In this document: one piece after another, positions 35,448 through 48,612 of the stretch | How positions within the stretch are numbered: the first letter of the stretch is position 1 | How the letters are laid out: each line of letters starts with the position of its first letter | Assembly: GCA_947179155.2 (NCBI GenBank) | Contig: OX359275.1 | Location: 36,328,808-36,392,807, forward strand | Origin: Hedera helix | Taxonomy: Eukaryota; Streptophyta; Magnoliopsida; Apiales; Araliaceae | Length of the DNA stretch: 64,000 nt | Direction of reading: 5' to 3' | Translations under genes and position numbers: made by a program | Notes under the pieces: model-generated | Told to the model about the DNA's origin: nothing | Databases searched by the model: none | What the model saw: the letters and a program-made list of their open reading frames with translations, nothing else

Positions 35448-37095
35448 ATGGATAACAAAGCATGCAACTCCCAGCAGGATGTTGAAGTGAGAAAAGGGCC
35501 GTGGACCATGGAAGAAGATTTGATTCTAATCAACTACATCAACAATCATGGTGAAGGTGTATGGAACTCCCTTGCTAGATCTGCTGGTACTGTATACATA
35601 AATACCATCTATGTTTTTTAATATACATACATATATATATATATATAGTGGGTAACCCTAGCTAGGTAGCTAGCTAGAGACCTTAACTAATTAATTATTA
35701 CAATTATTGTTTGAATTTTTAGGTTTGAAACGTACCGGAAAGAGCTGTCGACTCCGGTGGCTTAACTACCTTCGTCCTGATGTTAGGAGGGGTAATATTA
35801 CACCAGAAGAACAACTCTTAATCATGGAACTCCAGGCTAAGTGGGGGAACAGGTGACTGCATAGACCTAGATAATTATTTGTTGCTAGGTTTTCTTTTTA
35901 ATGGTATTAATTGTCACACAGAAATATTTATGATAATATATAGCCAGATTTCTTAATCCATCATCTTATCTTCTCTGTATTTTGTGGTTCTCTAAATACA
36001 ATTGCATGATAATATAGGGTTTCTAGCTATATATATATATATATATATATTGAAACTTATCCCCGGCCCTAAAATGGAGTTAAATTATTATCAAAAAAAT
36101 ATAGCTATATATATTATGTGTGACGCGTCAACAGTTCTAAATTAGAATTTTAGTTAACCCACGAACTTTGACCGCTGCTTGACTGCATGCCTTGTAAAAA
36201 GTCTATAGAAGTTTGTGGGCTCCGAGAGGATTCTTTGATGCTTAAGTCTGAAATATACCTTATTTATTTTCCTTTGTGTTAGGAATTATAATTCTGTCCT
36301 TTCATTTTGTCGATCCTTAACTGATCAAGCTTTATGAGAATTATATCATTTATTGAATTTAACATACTTTTAGAATATTTAAAGGGTAAAATATTATATT
36401 ACCCTTCATTAATATAATTTTAGAAATAACACTTGATAATTTGTCATTGGTGAATTATTTTTACATATATGCGTGTATAATTAATATATAAAGAGATTAA
36501 TTGTGGATCTTAAATTAAAGTCCATCAAATTGCACAGTAAGAGCTATACGTACCAATTTATTTCTGTGGCTGCAAAAATAATTTTGCCAAGATATATACT
36601 TCAAAAAAATTTAGGCTACCAAAGTCCTAGCATTTTTGTTTTTTCCCTTGGCTTGGTCTACAAATATGGTGCATGCGCTTCCTTTCGGCCTCAATAGTTG
36701 ATCGTATATGATGGAGCTGCGGCACATAACTCTGTCCTTCTTGTATTTCTTTTGGTAAGCTACCTGTCCTTCATCAAGTAAAGGAGAATAAATATATTTT
36801 TAAATCACTAACTAATTGCTTTATCAACAAGCCATACACACACACACACACACATGTATATTTGAGTCTTCTTTCTTTCTTCACTTCTAATACTTTAATT
36901 CAGCTTTAATTTATTTAGAGAGAGGGAATAAGAGTATTTATATACGAAACTCATTTTGGAAAACTAATCACAACTTTTTTGCCTTTATTTCTTGATCGAA
37001 CACTTTGAAAATCTGAAAGATCGAGACTAGGGCTTATTAATTTCATATGCAGATTTGGCATATTATATCAATATTATTTTATTGAATGATTTTTG

Positions 37096-37179
<84 letters not shown>

Positions 37180-39018
37180 TTGAGCTAAAATTTATTACCT
37201 GGAAAAGCTCGGAAAGGATTGAAAGTTCAGAAAATATCTTAAATTAATTATTGCTAGTTGTAAAAGGCACGAGCTAGCCAAATAATTAAAATATATAGCA
37301 ATAGAAGTTTCACTATAAGGTGAAACCATATCAACTAGTCACGTGTTACACCTTTCTCTATATTCGAGTATGAAGTCAAAATTTTGATTATTAGGGTTGA
37401 AGTTGACATGTGCCTCATTGTTTTGGCTCTTCAAGACATGGTGGCCCTGCGCAATTAGTAAATAAATAAAAAATTAAGTGTAATCTTAGCTAGTAAATAA
37501 AAAATAAAATTAAGTGCATTTATAATAAAATCGTAGAGGACTGACAGAACTTATCTAACTAGGTTCGGTCGATATTGCATGCTTACACAAAACAATTGTA
37601 AGTATAGCGGTTAGGATATGATTTTCAAAAATCGTTTATATATTTAAGGAATTAAAAATTTAAATATTTAATTTCAATAGTACTGTTACTTATATCGACA
37701 GAAGCTACCTAGGATTCAGTGAGAAAATTAACTTTAGAAAACCAAACCTTGGACTGATCTTCTTATCGGCTGGCTAGCTTCAGCTGCGGTTTTGACCGGA
37801 TCTGCATGCATGGCTGGCTAGGAATGCTTATACAGTCACTACTTTTGGACCATTAGCTAGTATTCCCTTTCATTCATCACTATATATATATATATATATA
37901 TGAAGCAAATGGATTTGTTCAATTGTAGCTCTGATTTCAAGCCGGAAATGATTAAGTCATGAGATTTTGCTCTCCGGTGAGTTTTGGATATTATAAGCTT
38001 TGATCGAGCTTCCTTTAAATAACCAATGGAACATATGAAGGCGAGTCGGTGGTCATTTTCAACCATAATTAAAACACGAGGGCTTTTCTTTTTGAATCAC
38101 GAATCAAACATGTAACATGCATGCTCCAAGTTAATTAGGTTACTATACACTTTATGAAAATATTTTATATAGTTTAATTAGTTATACCTGACGGTGGGCC
38201 TCTTTTTATATATAGCATTATTTTACTCCTTTATATTTTCCAAGTTTCTAGGAACTTAGTTGTGTTATGACCAGCCGATCTTAATGTGCTATATAATTTC
38301 TCATTTTTCTTTCAATTCTTTCTCTCTCCTTCACGTTTATTTTCTTATTATTTTCAATCTTCTATGCTTTCTTGCATTATTTTTTAGAAAAATCATTAGT
38401 GTTCGAAAATTCTATGCCCAAGTCGCCTTAAATTATTGTACACGTTGTATGATTAAAAATTGCCACTACATATTACCTGGTGTGTGTTTTTTTTACAACT
38501 ACTTTTAAAGCACTTTTTTTTTAATAGTAATTTAGGCACAGAAATTTCGACATTGTCGAATTCCTCCTTTTTTTTGCACGTAGTTGTAGTTTTTTTTAAG
38601 GTCTTATATTAAGTTGCTAATTATTCTTATTTAGTATATTATTATCTTTAATTGTTTACTAGCTAATTATTTCCTATATATTATATTGTACATATATAGG
38701 TGGTCAAAAATTGCGAAGCAGTTGCCTGGAAGAACCGATAATGAAATAAAGAACTATTGGAGGACCAGAATCCAAAAGCATATTAAGCAAGCTGAAAATT
38801 GTACCGGACAAAGTTCAAATTCAGAGCAAATATATAATGATCAAGCAACCTCAAGTCATGATCATATGTTTTCCGGTGTTCCTCCGGATCATGCAATTGA
38901 AACCTATTCGCCGCCAAATTATAATTACCTTGTAAATCTCGACCCTCCTCTACCAGCTGATCCTTTTCCCAATGATCAATCCAACGACAATATGTGGAGC
39001 ATGGAGGATTTTTGGTGA
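35448..39018 (+). CDS. MYB21: R2R3-MYB transcription factor, subgroup 19 (MYB21/MYB24/MYB305-like)
   Basis: Exons 35448-35586, 35723-35852 and 38700-39018 join in phase to 195 aa. The R2 repeat (about residues 15-66) begins KGPWTMEEDLIL. R3 (about 67-118) contains RRGNITPEEQ, WGNRWSKIA and NEIKNYWR. The intron positions are the common R2R3-MYB ones. The C-terminus ends MWSMEDFW, matching the W-x-M-(D/E)-D-(I/L/F)-W activation motif of subgroup 19. These nuclear proteins act downstream of jasmonate (JAZ-repressed) in stamen and petal maturation, and in flavonol or floral-volatile genes; snapdragon MYB305/340 and petunia EOB proteins are relatives. Here the protein stops directly after the motif, whereas Arabidopsis MYB21 has a short further tail. 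Intron 2 is unusually long (2847 bp) and contains an (AT)n run. Confidence 0.93.
37098..37178 (+). repeat. (AT)n microsatellite in MYB intron 2
   Basis: About 40 uninterrupted AT units, among the longest simple repeats in the window. Confidence 0.95.
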
Positions 39019-39044
39019 TCTATCCAATTACTTAATGGCGATGT

Positions 39045-39048
<4 letters not shown>

Positions 39049-39100
<52 letters not shown>
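39049..39100 (+). repeat. (AC)n microsatellite just after the MYB stop codon
   Basis: Twenty-six AC units begin 31 bp after the MYB stop, so they are almost certainly in the 3' UTR. Confidence 0.95.
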
Positions 39101-39103
<3 letters not shown>

Positions 39104-39848
39104 TATATATTTATATTATATATGAATTAAGTACTAATTTTATATATGGTAGAATTAAATCCGGTTTGGATCATTAGTATAATGTTTGTAAATAGTTATA
39201 AATAGTTAACATTTATTATATCGAACCCATATTAAAAATTCCTACTAAGTATTGACTGTAATACAAATGGCTCGATGGATCGATCTATACTCTAAATTGC
39301 TTTTTATAGTAAATGAGAGTATTAGTTTAATTTATAGTAATCTCTTTTATTGAACTTTGATTTGACCTGATGATATTTAAAAAGTGAAAAGGTGGGAGTT
39401 TAGGTGTGGTTCTATATGTCCTAGCAAGACATATTTTGAATTTGTGTTGTTTATAGGAGCCATAATTAGGATTACTAGAAAGCTTATGTTTGGCTTAATA
39501 TATATATATATATCCTACTTAAGTTGTTTTTTATATTAGCAGATTAGTGATCAATTAAGCATATATAAGGTAATCATTTGTTAATCAATTTTATTAATAA
39601 GACGAAAGCTATTAGGATTTGATTGACCGCAAAAGGTCACCAAGTGATGGAGACATGTCAATCGCTTGTTGTGGTTAGGCTGCAAATGTGTCGTCAATTT
39701 GTCATGACCGTTACTACATCTTCCAATTGAACTGTCCTTTCTGTTTTGTTTTGTTTTTCTTTCCGTACCGAATAATTAGGAATATGAAATTTTCATATGT
39801 GCTAACTTTCACTTGTGATGTTTGCGAGTTGCATTTATCTTTTTATGT

Positions 39849-39884
<36 letters not shown>

Positions 39885-40011
39885 CTTCAATTGATGTGCC
39901 TGAGATTTAAATAAAACATGTAAATATATTTTAGCCATCCCGCCATGCATAGAGATATTAAATTCTCCTCCTTGAACTTGTTGAATAATGGTATGGTGAA
40001 TTAATTATTTA

Positions 40012-40044
<33 letters not shown>

Positions 40045-41035
40045 CCGAACCTATGCCAAACCAAATAACTTATGAAAGAAGTGGGTGGTGGAAATTAGGG
40101 TACGTAATAGTAGCTATATATATAATTTTAGAAAATTGAATTTTGGCTTTCCATATATTTATCCATATTTGTGCATGGCTTTGCCTATATGAAACTTGAC
40201 GTGAGCCTAACTCTTGAGTGCTCATATGGAACTCTTCACATGGATATTTAATATTCCTTCTAGCTAGCTAACTTGATTATGTAATTTCATACCCACTTCC
40301 TCACATGTGCGGTTGGTCTGGTGTGCATATATTTTTCCATGTTATACTTTAGAAAAACTTGTTAATCCTAATGTATATAGAGAATTGATATTTTTATAAA
40401 AAAATTTAATATTTTTATAACATTCTACTCATATAAAAATAAATTTTATTTATTATTTATATAAATAGAATTTTATAAAAATATTAATTTTTTTTATAAA
40501 AATATCAAATTCTCTCTATATATATATGAGATGGGGTCCTTAATATTGATTGATATGATAATTGTTTGGTTGCAAGACGTTCACATAGTCGTCATCGTAG
40601 GTTTCTTATTAGATTTCCTAGCATCTGTGGTTTCATTGTTTCAAGTACACATAGCTCATGAAATATACACGTTAGGTAGGTTAGGTCCTATTCATACGTG
40701 ATGACAAGCATTTATTATACTCATTTGTTCCAAAAAAATATTCATTTGTCAATTTTCTGTTTGAATATTATTTAAATTAATAGTAATATAAAATAATATA
40801 TTTTTAATTTTATTATTATAATTTCATGAGTTATATAAATTTAATAACTTATTATTTATTTTTAAGAATAAATATATCATAAACGCACAACTTTAATGCT
40901 AGTAAATTGTAAAAAATGAGATTTTTTATGGAAGGAAAAGAATATATACTTTGACATGGACAAAATCTCCTATTGAATTTCCAACTTTACATAAGAAAAA
41001 AAGTCATATTTCTTTAAAGAGTATACTAAGGATAA

Positions 41036-41177
41036 TCTCTTTAGCGACGAATTCGGCATCGGTTTAGTCCGTCGCTAAAATTAGTGACGGACAACATATT
41101 GCGACGGACAAACATATAGTGATAGACGAATTTATAGCGACGGACCAAGCTATCGTCGAATTCGTCGCTAAAAGGGG
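41036..41177. mobile_element. Fold-back element with TTTAGCGACG motifs
   Basis: The left arm CTTTAGCGACGAATTCGGC then GTCCGTCGCTAAAA pairs with the right arm TAGCGACGGACC then CGAATTCGTCGCTAAAAG. GCGACGGA-type motifs recur in both orientations, as in subterminal regions of plant CACTA elements, but no CACTA terminus is present. Confidence 0.6.
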
Positions 41178-41218
41178 TATACTAGGTATGTCCTTTAAAA
41201 AAGTATGCTCTTAAACTT

Positions 41219-41256
<38 letters not shown>

Positions 41257-43345
41257 AATACTCCTATATATCTTACAATGACAAAAACAAAAAGGAAATT
41301 TGTTGGGACTTTGCTTTTATGACTTACCTATATCATACGTAAAGGGGTCTCGAAAGAATTGGGCCGCTCATTTATATTTGATCACATGTTTTGAGTGGAA
41401 AAATATTTGCTAGCATGTGAGATAATTGTCACGTGAAAGATAAGGTTAAATCATATGGTGCTGGTGGGTTGCCAAAATCAGTAGCACACCATCATATATA
41501 GGATATCCTACTAGCAATAGCACTTGTGAATGTCGACATTTCATAATAATAGTACGTTTTGGCCCATTAATTAATTTACAATACTAACCTTATCTAGCTT
41601 TGGGCTTTAAGCTGGACCTATCCATCACCTGGATATCAAGGAACAGTATCGTGTAAATTAAGTTCCATAATAATTTTAATCGGTCATAAGAAAATCTTGT
41701 TGGTATATACTCCCTCTTTATGTCCATATAAAAAAAAAGTAATTTTATTATACATAGTAATTTATACAATAATTTATATAATAATTTTTTATAAAATAAT
41801 AAATTTATTATTTTAATTATTCTATAAAATTTATTATTTTATAAATAATTATTATATAAATTAATATATAAATTATTACGTATAAAAAAAGTATTCACAT
41901 TTATTTAGTTAGTGAATGCATGTATGTAGAGTCAAAAGTGTAGGTGTCTAATCTCAACAGTCAGTAGTGGAATACGTCCAATCACTACTCGTAGTAGTTG
42001 GCGGGGGCCACTCCACGGGGAAAGGATTATGAATTCTTGGGGTCCTGGTCCTGGACCTCTTATTCGTAATGGGTCGTGGACCATCGGAGCCTTGGGCCTG
42101 AGTTCCCGTTAGCCTGAACTTAAATCTGGGGTCTTAAGACCAGGCCCATTCCCTAACACATTTAAATTAAATTAAAAAAAATAATCAAACACATAATAAT
42201 TGTTGCTGGATATGTACAAGTTCATCCGCAAAACCTTGAGCACCAAAATCATCCAAAATAGTTATTTCTAAGCTTTAAAATTATCTAGATAGCAATCAAA
42301 ATATTCTAAATTGAGTCAACAATAAAAAAGAAAATAAGTAGAGTGTCAAAAATCATATTTATAATAATTAAATACCAGCAAAAAAAGAGAAATTATTTAT
42401 CTGTAATAAGCAAAGGAAATAATTTGATTTTCATTTTCCTTCCATCAAACAACAAAATAAAACACAAAAAAGTATAGTTTCAGAAAAGTAAGAACATGTT
42501 TGGCACAGAGGTAAAGCTCGTCCACAGCAATTCAGCCAAAAAAGGTGCCATTGCTATATTAAAATTGCGAATGTTGATAACATGTTTTTATTAAACATAT
42601 TCCTCTTAAATAATTGAATTTTAATTTTATAATATAATATAATGATAAAAATGTAAAATATTAAATATATTTTATCTAGTATATAATTTTATTTTTAATT
42701 CCGCGCGATCACATCATTATTCACGTCCATTTTAATCTTTAAAACTCAGCAAATTAAAACGTCACATTTTCCAATGATTTTTGAGGGAGGATTAAAATCA
42801 ATGATCGAATCGTGTATTATTAAGAGAGCGAGGGACAATAGAAAGAAGGTCTTTGGTCTGAGTGGTACTACCCAACTTATGATAATTGTGAGATTGGTGT
42901 GTGAGTGTATTTAAATTTTAATCTAAATTAACAAAAAAATGTAGGAAGAGAGTTTGCACTGTCACTGAATATGCAGTTGTTCGTATTTTACTTATTTTTT
43001 TATTGTGTTAAATTGATTAAATTTGGGAATTTTTTTATCGATTTAATTTCACTACTCAGAATCGTGATGCTCTGAGTTGTTTTTAATTGGAGTATATATC
43101 GTTTCTTCTTTCGTCTAACTTTTGATTATATTTTTAATTGACCGATGCCTTTTAAGTTTAACTTGCATTTACTTAGAAGATTATCAATTATTTGCTGGAT
43201 TTGAATTTCTTGGCCTTTATTGATGTCTAATACGCTTCTCTTTTTTTTTTGGAACATTCTGATAAGATTTATTAGGTCTACCGACATGACTCATCTCTAT
43301 TAATGCAGAGGTTGAAAATTTAAATTTTATTAATAATATGTTATT

Positions 43346-43603
43346 ATGAAGATAGGTCCAAAAATTCAAAAGACGGCAACAGAGTCAGTATGTTATCATG
43401 AATACAAATTTAAAAGTTCAGAGGTTATGAAGACATATCTAGCATGTTATTATGAAGACAAATTTAAAAATTCAGAATACGACAATGAAGACAAGTCCAA
43501 AAGTCTATTATATTATGAAGACAAGTTCAAAAATTTAGAAGACGGCATAAAAGGCAACATTTTATTAATAGGTGGCAGTAGAGCGATGAAGACATTTGGT
43601 TAG
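43346..43603 (+). repeat. Degenerate tandem repeat (ATGAAGACAAATTTAAAA-type)
   Basis: Units containing TTATTATGAAGACAAATTTA recur at irregular spacing of about 40-75 bp. They give an 85-codon open frame with repeated YEDKFKN peptides. The open frame follows from the repeat; no promoter or domain supports a gene. Similar GAAGACA-rich tracts can occur in untranslated parts of LTR elements. Confidence 0.45.
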
Positions 43604-44551
43604 AATAAAATATTATAACAGATTAGGACATTAAAAAAACCCAAATAAGCTTATTATACTCTATCGAGTTCTATTTATAAATATTAAATATATATATTTT
43701 TATTTTTCCTTTATTCTTAAAAATAGAAATATATTATAATATAAGACATGTTTTTATAATAAAATTGTGATGACAAATTTTAAGGTATTGTATTATTTTA
43801 TATTATTATTTATAAAAGTGATCTCATTTTATGAAATAAAAAGTTAATAAATGAGACTTTTGTGGAATAGCCGAGTATTATTAGATCATAACTTTTAGAT
43901 AAATTAATTTTTTGAATGAGAATTTTATTATTATAATTATTATTTTGAAACAGTCAAAGAGAAAGGAACATCAATAAACTTGAGCATCCTTTCCAACTAG
44001 AGAGAGTAGTGGAATGAATGTACATATCTTCTATCCAAAAAGAATGAATGTACTGAATTTTGCAACGTGTATAATTGGGTATGGTTATTGACAGCAGGCG
44101 AGAGAGAGAGTACTGCTACTTATAGTTTTAAATTTTACTACATAGGAGTATGATTTTTCATTCTTGTAGCTTAACAATGAGAAGGACACATGTAATAGTG
44201 GAATAAATCTGAATGTAAAATAAAGTAACGATACTGAATCAATTAAGTTTAGAACATTAGTATGAATTAAAAAATAAATATTGTCACGGAATCTCTTAAA
44301 AAAAAACAGAAAAAACCTATCCTACTTCCATTAATACATTCATCATAACTAAAAACTTTTGAGTATTTTAAAAGAACTTTGTGTTAAGCTTACAAGTTAC
44401 AAGTGAAAATCTATATTATAAAGCGGGAGAAAAAAGTAATTGTCTTTTGGTGTTAACAATATTTTTGTGAAGTTTTTTTTGTGTTTTTCTTTTTATCTTT
44501 TTCTTCCCTGTTAATTCTCTTAAACAAACGGTTATTGTAATTATGCTCTTA

Positions 44552-44919
44552 GAGGTGTTTGGAATTACTTATAAGCACTCAAATCTGCTTATAATCAATT
44601 TCAAAAAACAACAAGTGTTTTTGATTATTTGATGAATCTAATAATCAAATTTGACCAAATATATTATTAATCCATCTTTATTTATTTGAATAATTTCAAC
44701 CATTACCCATATTTACTTTTCAAAACATTCGTTTTTAGTAATTTACACTTAAAATAAGAGATCAACAATTTTTTTTATACCAAATATTTTTCACGTATTG
44801 CTAATTTCAATAAATTTTATTTATCAAACACAAATTACTTTTTTTTATAGCTGATTATAACCAAAAATACTAATCAAAATCAGTAATCATATTTTTTTTA
44901 AGTAATCCTAAACATACTC
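44552..44919. mobile_element. Tourist-like MITE (PIF/Harbinger type)
   Basis: The left terminus GAGGTGTTTGGAATTACTTA and the inverted right terminus (GAGTATGTTTAGGATTACTTA on the minus strand) flank about 368 bp without coding capacity. Both sides show the 3-bp duplication TTA (44549-44551 and 44920-44922), typical of Harbinger transposases. Confidence 0.7.
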
Positions 44920-45788
44920 TTAACCATTTTTCTCTTTTCCACTTTCTTATCCTTTAACATTAAATCACCAAAAACTCTAGGTGGACATGTTTAAATAAAT
45001 ATGTTCACCTAGAATCACTCTTAAATCACACCTAGGTGTTTAAATAAACTCTAGATGGACATGTTCTCATATCTAATAAATATATTCATCTAAAATCACT
45101 CTTAAATCACACACGTGACATGTGTGCAGTCAACTGGTATGTATAAACTATTTACCTTGCTCACACAAAAAGAACGAACCTTTAATTAATATTATAAAGT
45201 ATTAAAACTGGTTTAATGTAGACGGATTTTAAACATCAAATAAAGTCATCCATGCATTACCACACTTTCAAAAAGAAAGGAAGAAGAAAAATCATACAAG
45301 AAAATAATGGATCCAATTAAGTCCAAAGTACATGTTTGAACAAGTAACTAACTTAAATTATGCGGCCTCAACATCATATCTTCATTCAAAATAATCTCTC
45401 CATTCTTTAGGAATATTTTTTCAATTGGCCAAATCGAAAAACTAAAAAAATAAATAAAAAGTAATGTAAAGTAATAAGAAAAGAAATGCAAAATTGCAAT
45501 GGAACGAAACTAAACAAATTAGCCATTGATTGGAGAAATTATTTGGTGGTCCGGGAGCAATTTATGGACTTTACTGTTATGTGAGAGGAGAGAACAAACT
45601 CTTTATTTACTCTCGATGTATTAAATAATTTTTCCATTGATTGATGGTTTGTCCAAGCCAAAGGGTGAAGAAAAACTTTATACTTATCTCCTCTCCCAAT
45701 TTCCTAACCATATTTAAGGAGTGTAAAAAACAGAGATCAATTTAATTAATATTTTTAGTTCCATTTTTCCAAGTTGAAATATAACTGG

Positions 45789-45843
<55 letters not shown>

Positions 45844-46091
45844 ATGGTTCAAAAATATATATCTTAAATAATATATCTTCTTAAATAGTATACTTTTATT
45901 AAAACGATATCATTTAAAAAAAAATTGATGATATTTTCGTAAATAAAAAAAAAAACAAGTAGAGTCACGGAATATCACATATTCTTTTAATATTAATTTT
46001 ATAAAAAAAAAAATTCAGAACAATATCGTTTTGATAAAGATATATTATTTAAGGGAAATATACTATTTAAGAGATATATTTTAAATCCGTC

Positions 46092-46126
<35 letters not shown>

Positions 46127-46149
46127 TAATTAGTTAATCTCCATTAAAA

Positions 46150-46641
46150 TTAAGAAACCCTACCAAAACCCAAATGACCAACCTGGTACAATTCCAACCA
46201 AACCTTCTCATCAGCCTCATGATCAATCCTCGCACAGTTGTTGTTGCTATTCATCTTTATTTCATCCCCAAACCCCACATTTTCCGATCTTCCATTTTCC
46301 ACCCCCATGGAAAATATTCCACCTCTTTCTCTCTCCAAATCCATTTCCGTTTCATTTTTCCTCTCACATGATGATTTTCTCTTCTTTTTCTTTTCCAAAC
46401 ACTTCCTTCCCATCATATAAGGGACTTTCACAAAAGCAAGAGTTAAAATATTCACCAACGCACATGGACAACAACATAAGGCCACGCAGTCAGCAATTAT
46501 CTCGGCAGTGCAGGACTTGCAGGAGCACTTCACTTTATCTCCGGCGGATTCCTCGTCGACATCCGGGCGCCGGTGATTCTTTCCGGTTCGTTCGTTTCTT
46601 GAGGCTTCTTGAGTCCCACCTTTACATGGGTTTCCCCCCAT
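46150..46641 (-). CDS. Small Cys-rich plant protein of unknown function
   Basis: An intronless frame of 163 aa. Residues ~39-80 form the recognisable core: CSCKSC, then ADCVALCCCPCALVN and a hydrophobic LTLAFVKVPYMM ending in GRKC. A run of Lys (~84-90), a charged middle and a C-terminal motif WLELYQVGHLGFGRVS follow. The Cys core plus the GHLGFGRVS end occur together in a plant-specific family of small uncharacterised proteins. The Cys-dense hydrophobic core suggests membrane association, possibly by acylation, but this is inference. The start at 46641 leaves ~38 residues before the core, rich in Gly, Arg and Glu. The gene lies alone between MITE- and microsatellite-rich stretches and looks intact. 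Confidence 0.75.
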   Translation of the reverse strand: MGGNPCKGGTQEASRNERTGKNHRRPDVDEESAGDKVKCSCKSCTAEIIADCVALCCCPCALVNILTLAFVKVPYMMGRKCLEKKKKRKSSCERKNETEMDLERERGGIFSMGVENGRSENVGFGDEIKMNSNNNCARIDHEADEKVWLELYQVGHLGFGRVS

Positions 46642-47216
46642 TTGTAGCTAATGGTGGTGATCGTTTGAACCTCCAATTCTTCAAATTTCATCACATAACC
46701 TTTTTCTCTCTTTCTCTCTTAACACTATTAATAAACAAACAATATGATACATATATACATAAATATATGTATAGATCTCGACCTAGGGTCTTGATGGGTC
46801 GCACGTACATTTTTTTCTTCCTTTTTTCCCCCAATGAATAATGGATTTGAACTTGTAATCGTAAATTCCTTCCCAAATGGTCAAGATGTTCATGTAAGTA
46901 TATCTAAACATAAATAATAAATAATTATTGGGTCCCAATTTATTATATTTGTATATAAAAATATTAGCTCGTTATTTTTTTTAATTGACGTTTTAAAAAA
47001 ATATAAAATTTAAAAAATTCAATTAATACTTTATTTAATAGACTAAAATAGTTATAAAATTTCAATATTATTCTTTTTTGATAAAAAAAAAAAATTAATA
47101 TTCAATGTAAAGTTAATATAAAAAATTAAGTCATTAATTTTTTATTAAAATTTATAAATAACAAATAGAAAACAACAAATTTCATCCCGAAAAGACAAAT
47201 ATAAAATATTGGAGGC

Positions 47217-47560
47217 ATGGTTTTAAAAGCTGGTCTAGACCGGTCAAAAATTGAAATCGATTTTCATCGACTTTGTCGAAACTCGATTGACGACTAATCG
47301 AACAGGTGGTTCAACAGGTAAAATTGGTTAATTGACTCGGTTTTAAAGTATTTTTTAATATTTTTTGTGTACAAATTTTTTTAATTAGATATTTTATTAA
47401 TATTATAATATTATTTCATAATATTTTAACTTTAAAAAATAGATATTTTAAATTTTTATTAATTATTAATAATATGTTTTTTTTATGTATTTATAATATT
47501 ATCGATTTAATAATAATTTGATTACTAATTAGATTAATGATGTATTTACCTGATATTTTT
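47217..47560. repeat. Dispersed repeat, copy A (CATGGTTTTAAAA type)
   Basis: It starts CATGGTTTTAAAAGCTGG and contains ACTCGATTGACGACTAATCG, then an AT-rich half with AGATATTTTATTAATATTAT. It matches 48217-48612 in order. It resembles a MITE family with GACCGG/CCGGTT ends; a more diverged relative may lie at 33735-33960. Confidence 0.55.
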
Positions 47561-48216
47561 TTCGATTTGATGATGCATCCGGAGCTGAAGACATTGATCG
47601 GAGGGAGGAATAAATTTCTTTAATATCAACCGAAGTTGTATTATATACTCAAAACGGGGGGAAGGGAATTACCACAAAACTCAGGCGACTTCTTTTTCCG
47701 TGGAAGGCACGCTCTAAAATAGAATTAATTTAATAGTCTAATCTTTAGGTAGGAATCTATGTCTGCGGTTGAATTTCACAAGGCTAACTTTCAAACTATA
47801 CGTCCTTAAGATACACTAAAATTGGTCTAGGCCGGCGGGTCCGCTTGTAAAAATTGGGCTTTGGATTTAATTTTTTAACTCATAAAAATTTGTATTATTT
47901 TATCTAGGTCCAATTTTAGCTTGACCTGGGAAAATCTGGCCCAACCCCCTGGTGGTCGTCCTTTATTTTACGGTCTCTGTAAAGAAAATTATTCATAGTT
48001 TAAGAGTATGATAAACAGTATATTTTTCCTCTCACATATCTTTAAGTCTCACGTGGAGTTTTTTGTGCTGGGGTCTATATGTATGTCAGAGGGGGAGTAT
48101 ACTGTTCATCATACTCTCGGTACATTTAATAATTTTTCCTCTTTAAGGCGCATGAAAATGAATGGTAAATCTACAGTAACACATCAGTACTTATTTGGAA
48201 AATTTATAGACCAAAG

Positions 48217-48612
48217 CATGGTTTTAAAACTTGGCTTGGACTGACGATCTGATTGGTTAAAAATCGAAATTGATTGGCAAGCCAATCCTATTTAACCCAA
48301 AAAATCAATTTTTATCGACCCGATCAAAACTCGGTTGACGACTGGTCGAACTAGTGGATCAATCGGTAAAAACGGTTAGTTGATCCGGTTTTAATATATT
48401 TTTAAATATTTTTTTATACAAAAAAAAATTTAATTTTAAAATTAGATATTTTACTAATATTATAACATTATTTTATTATATTTTAGTTTACAAAAAATTA
48501 GATGTTTTAAAATTTTATTAATTATTAATAACATATATTTTTAATGTATTTATAATGTCATCGGTTCAATAATGATTCGACCACTGATTGGACCAGTAAT
48601 CCATCCATCGGA
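48217..48612. repeat. Dispersed repeat, copy B (CATGGTTTTAAAA type)
   Basis: It is collinear with copy A 1 kb upstream, same orientation. It has more complete ends: TGATCCGGTTTT in the first half and CAATAATGATTCGACCACTG near the end. Confidence 0.55.

Larger units (their letters stand above)
39101..46149. other. Gene-free interval with microsatellites and small transposons
   Basis: No coding frame was recognised. The interval includes (AT)n runs near 39852-39882, 40013-40042, 41222-41254, 45792-45840 and 46096-46122. It also holds a fold-back with TTTAGCGACG motifs, a degenerate repeat near 43346-43603 and a Tourist-like MITE. Further possible Stowaway-type ends occur near 40719 and 41710 but were not resolved. 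Confidence 0.6.

Noticed and set aside
46174..46841. Plus-strand ORFs of 60-157 codons
   Set aside because: Antisense to the Cys-rich gene; composition is the complement of its Lys/Glu-rich codons.
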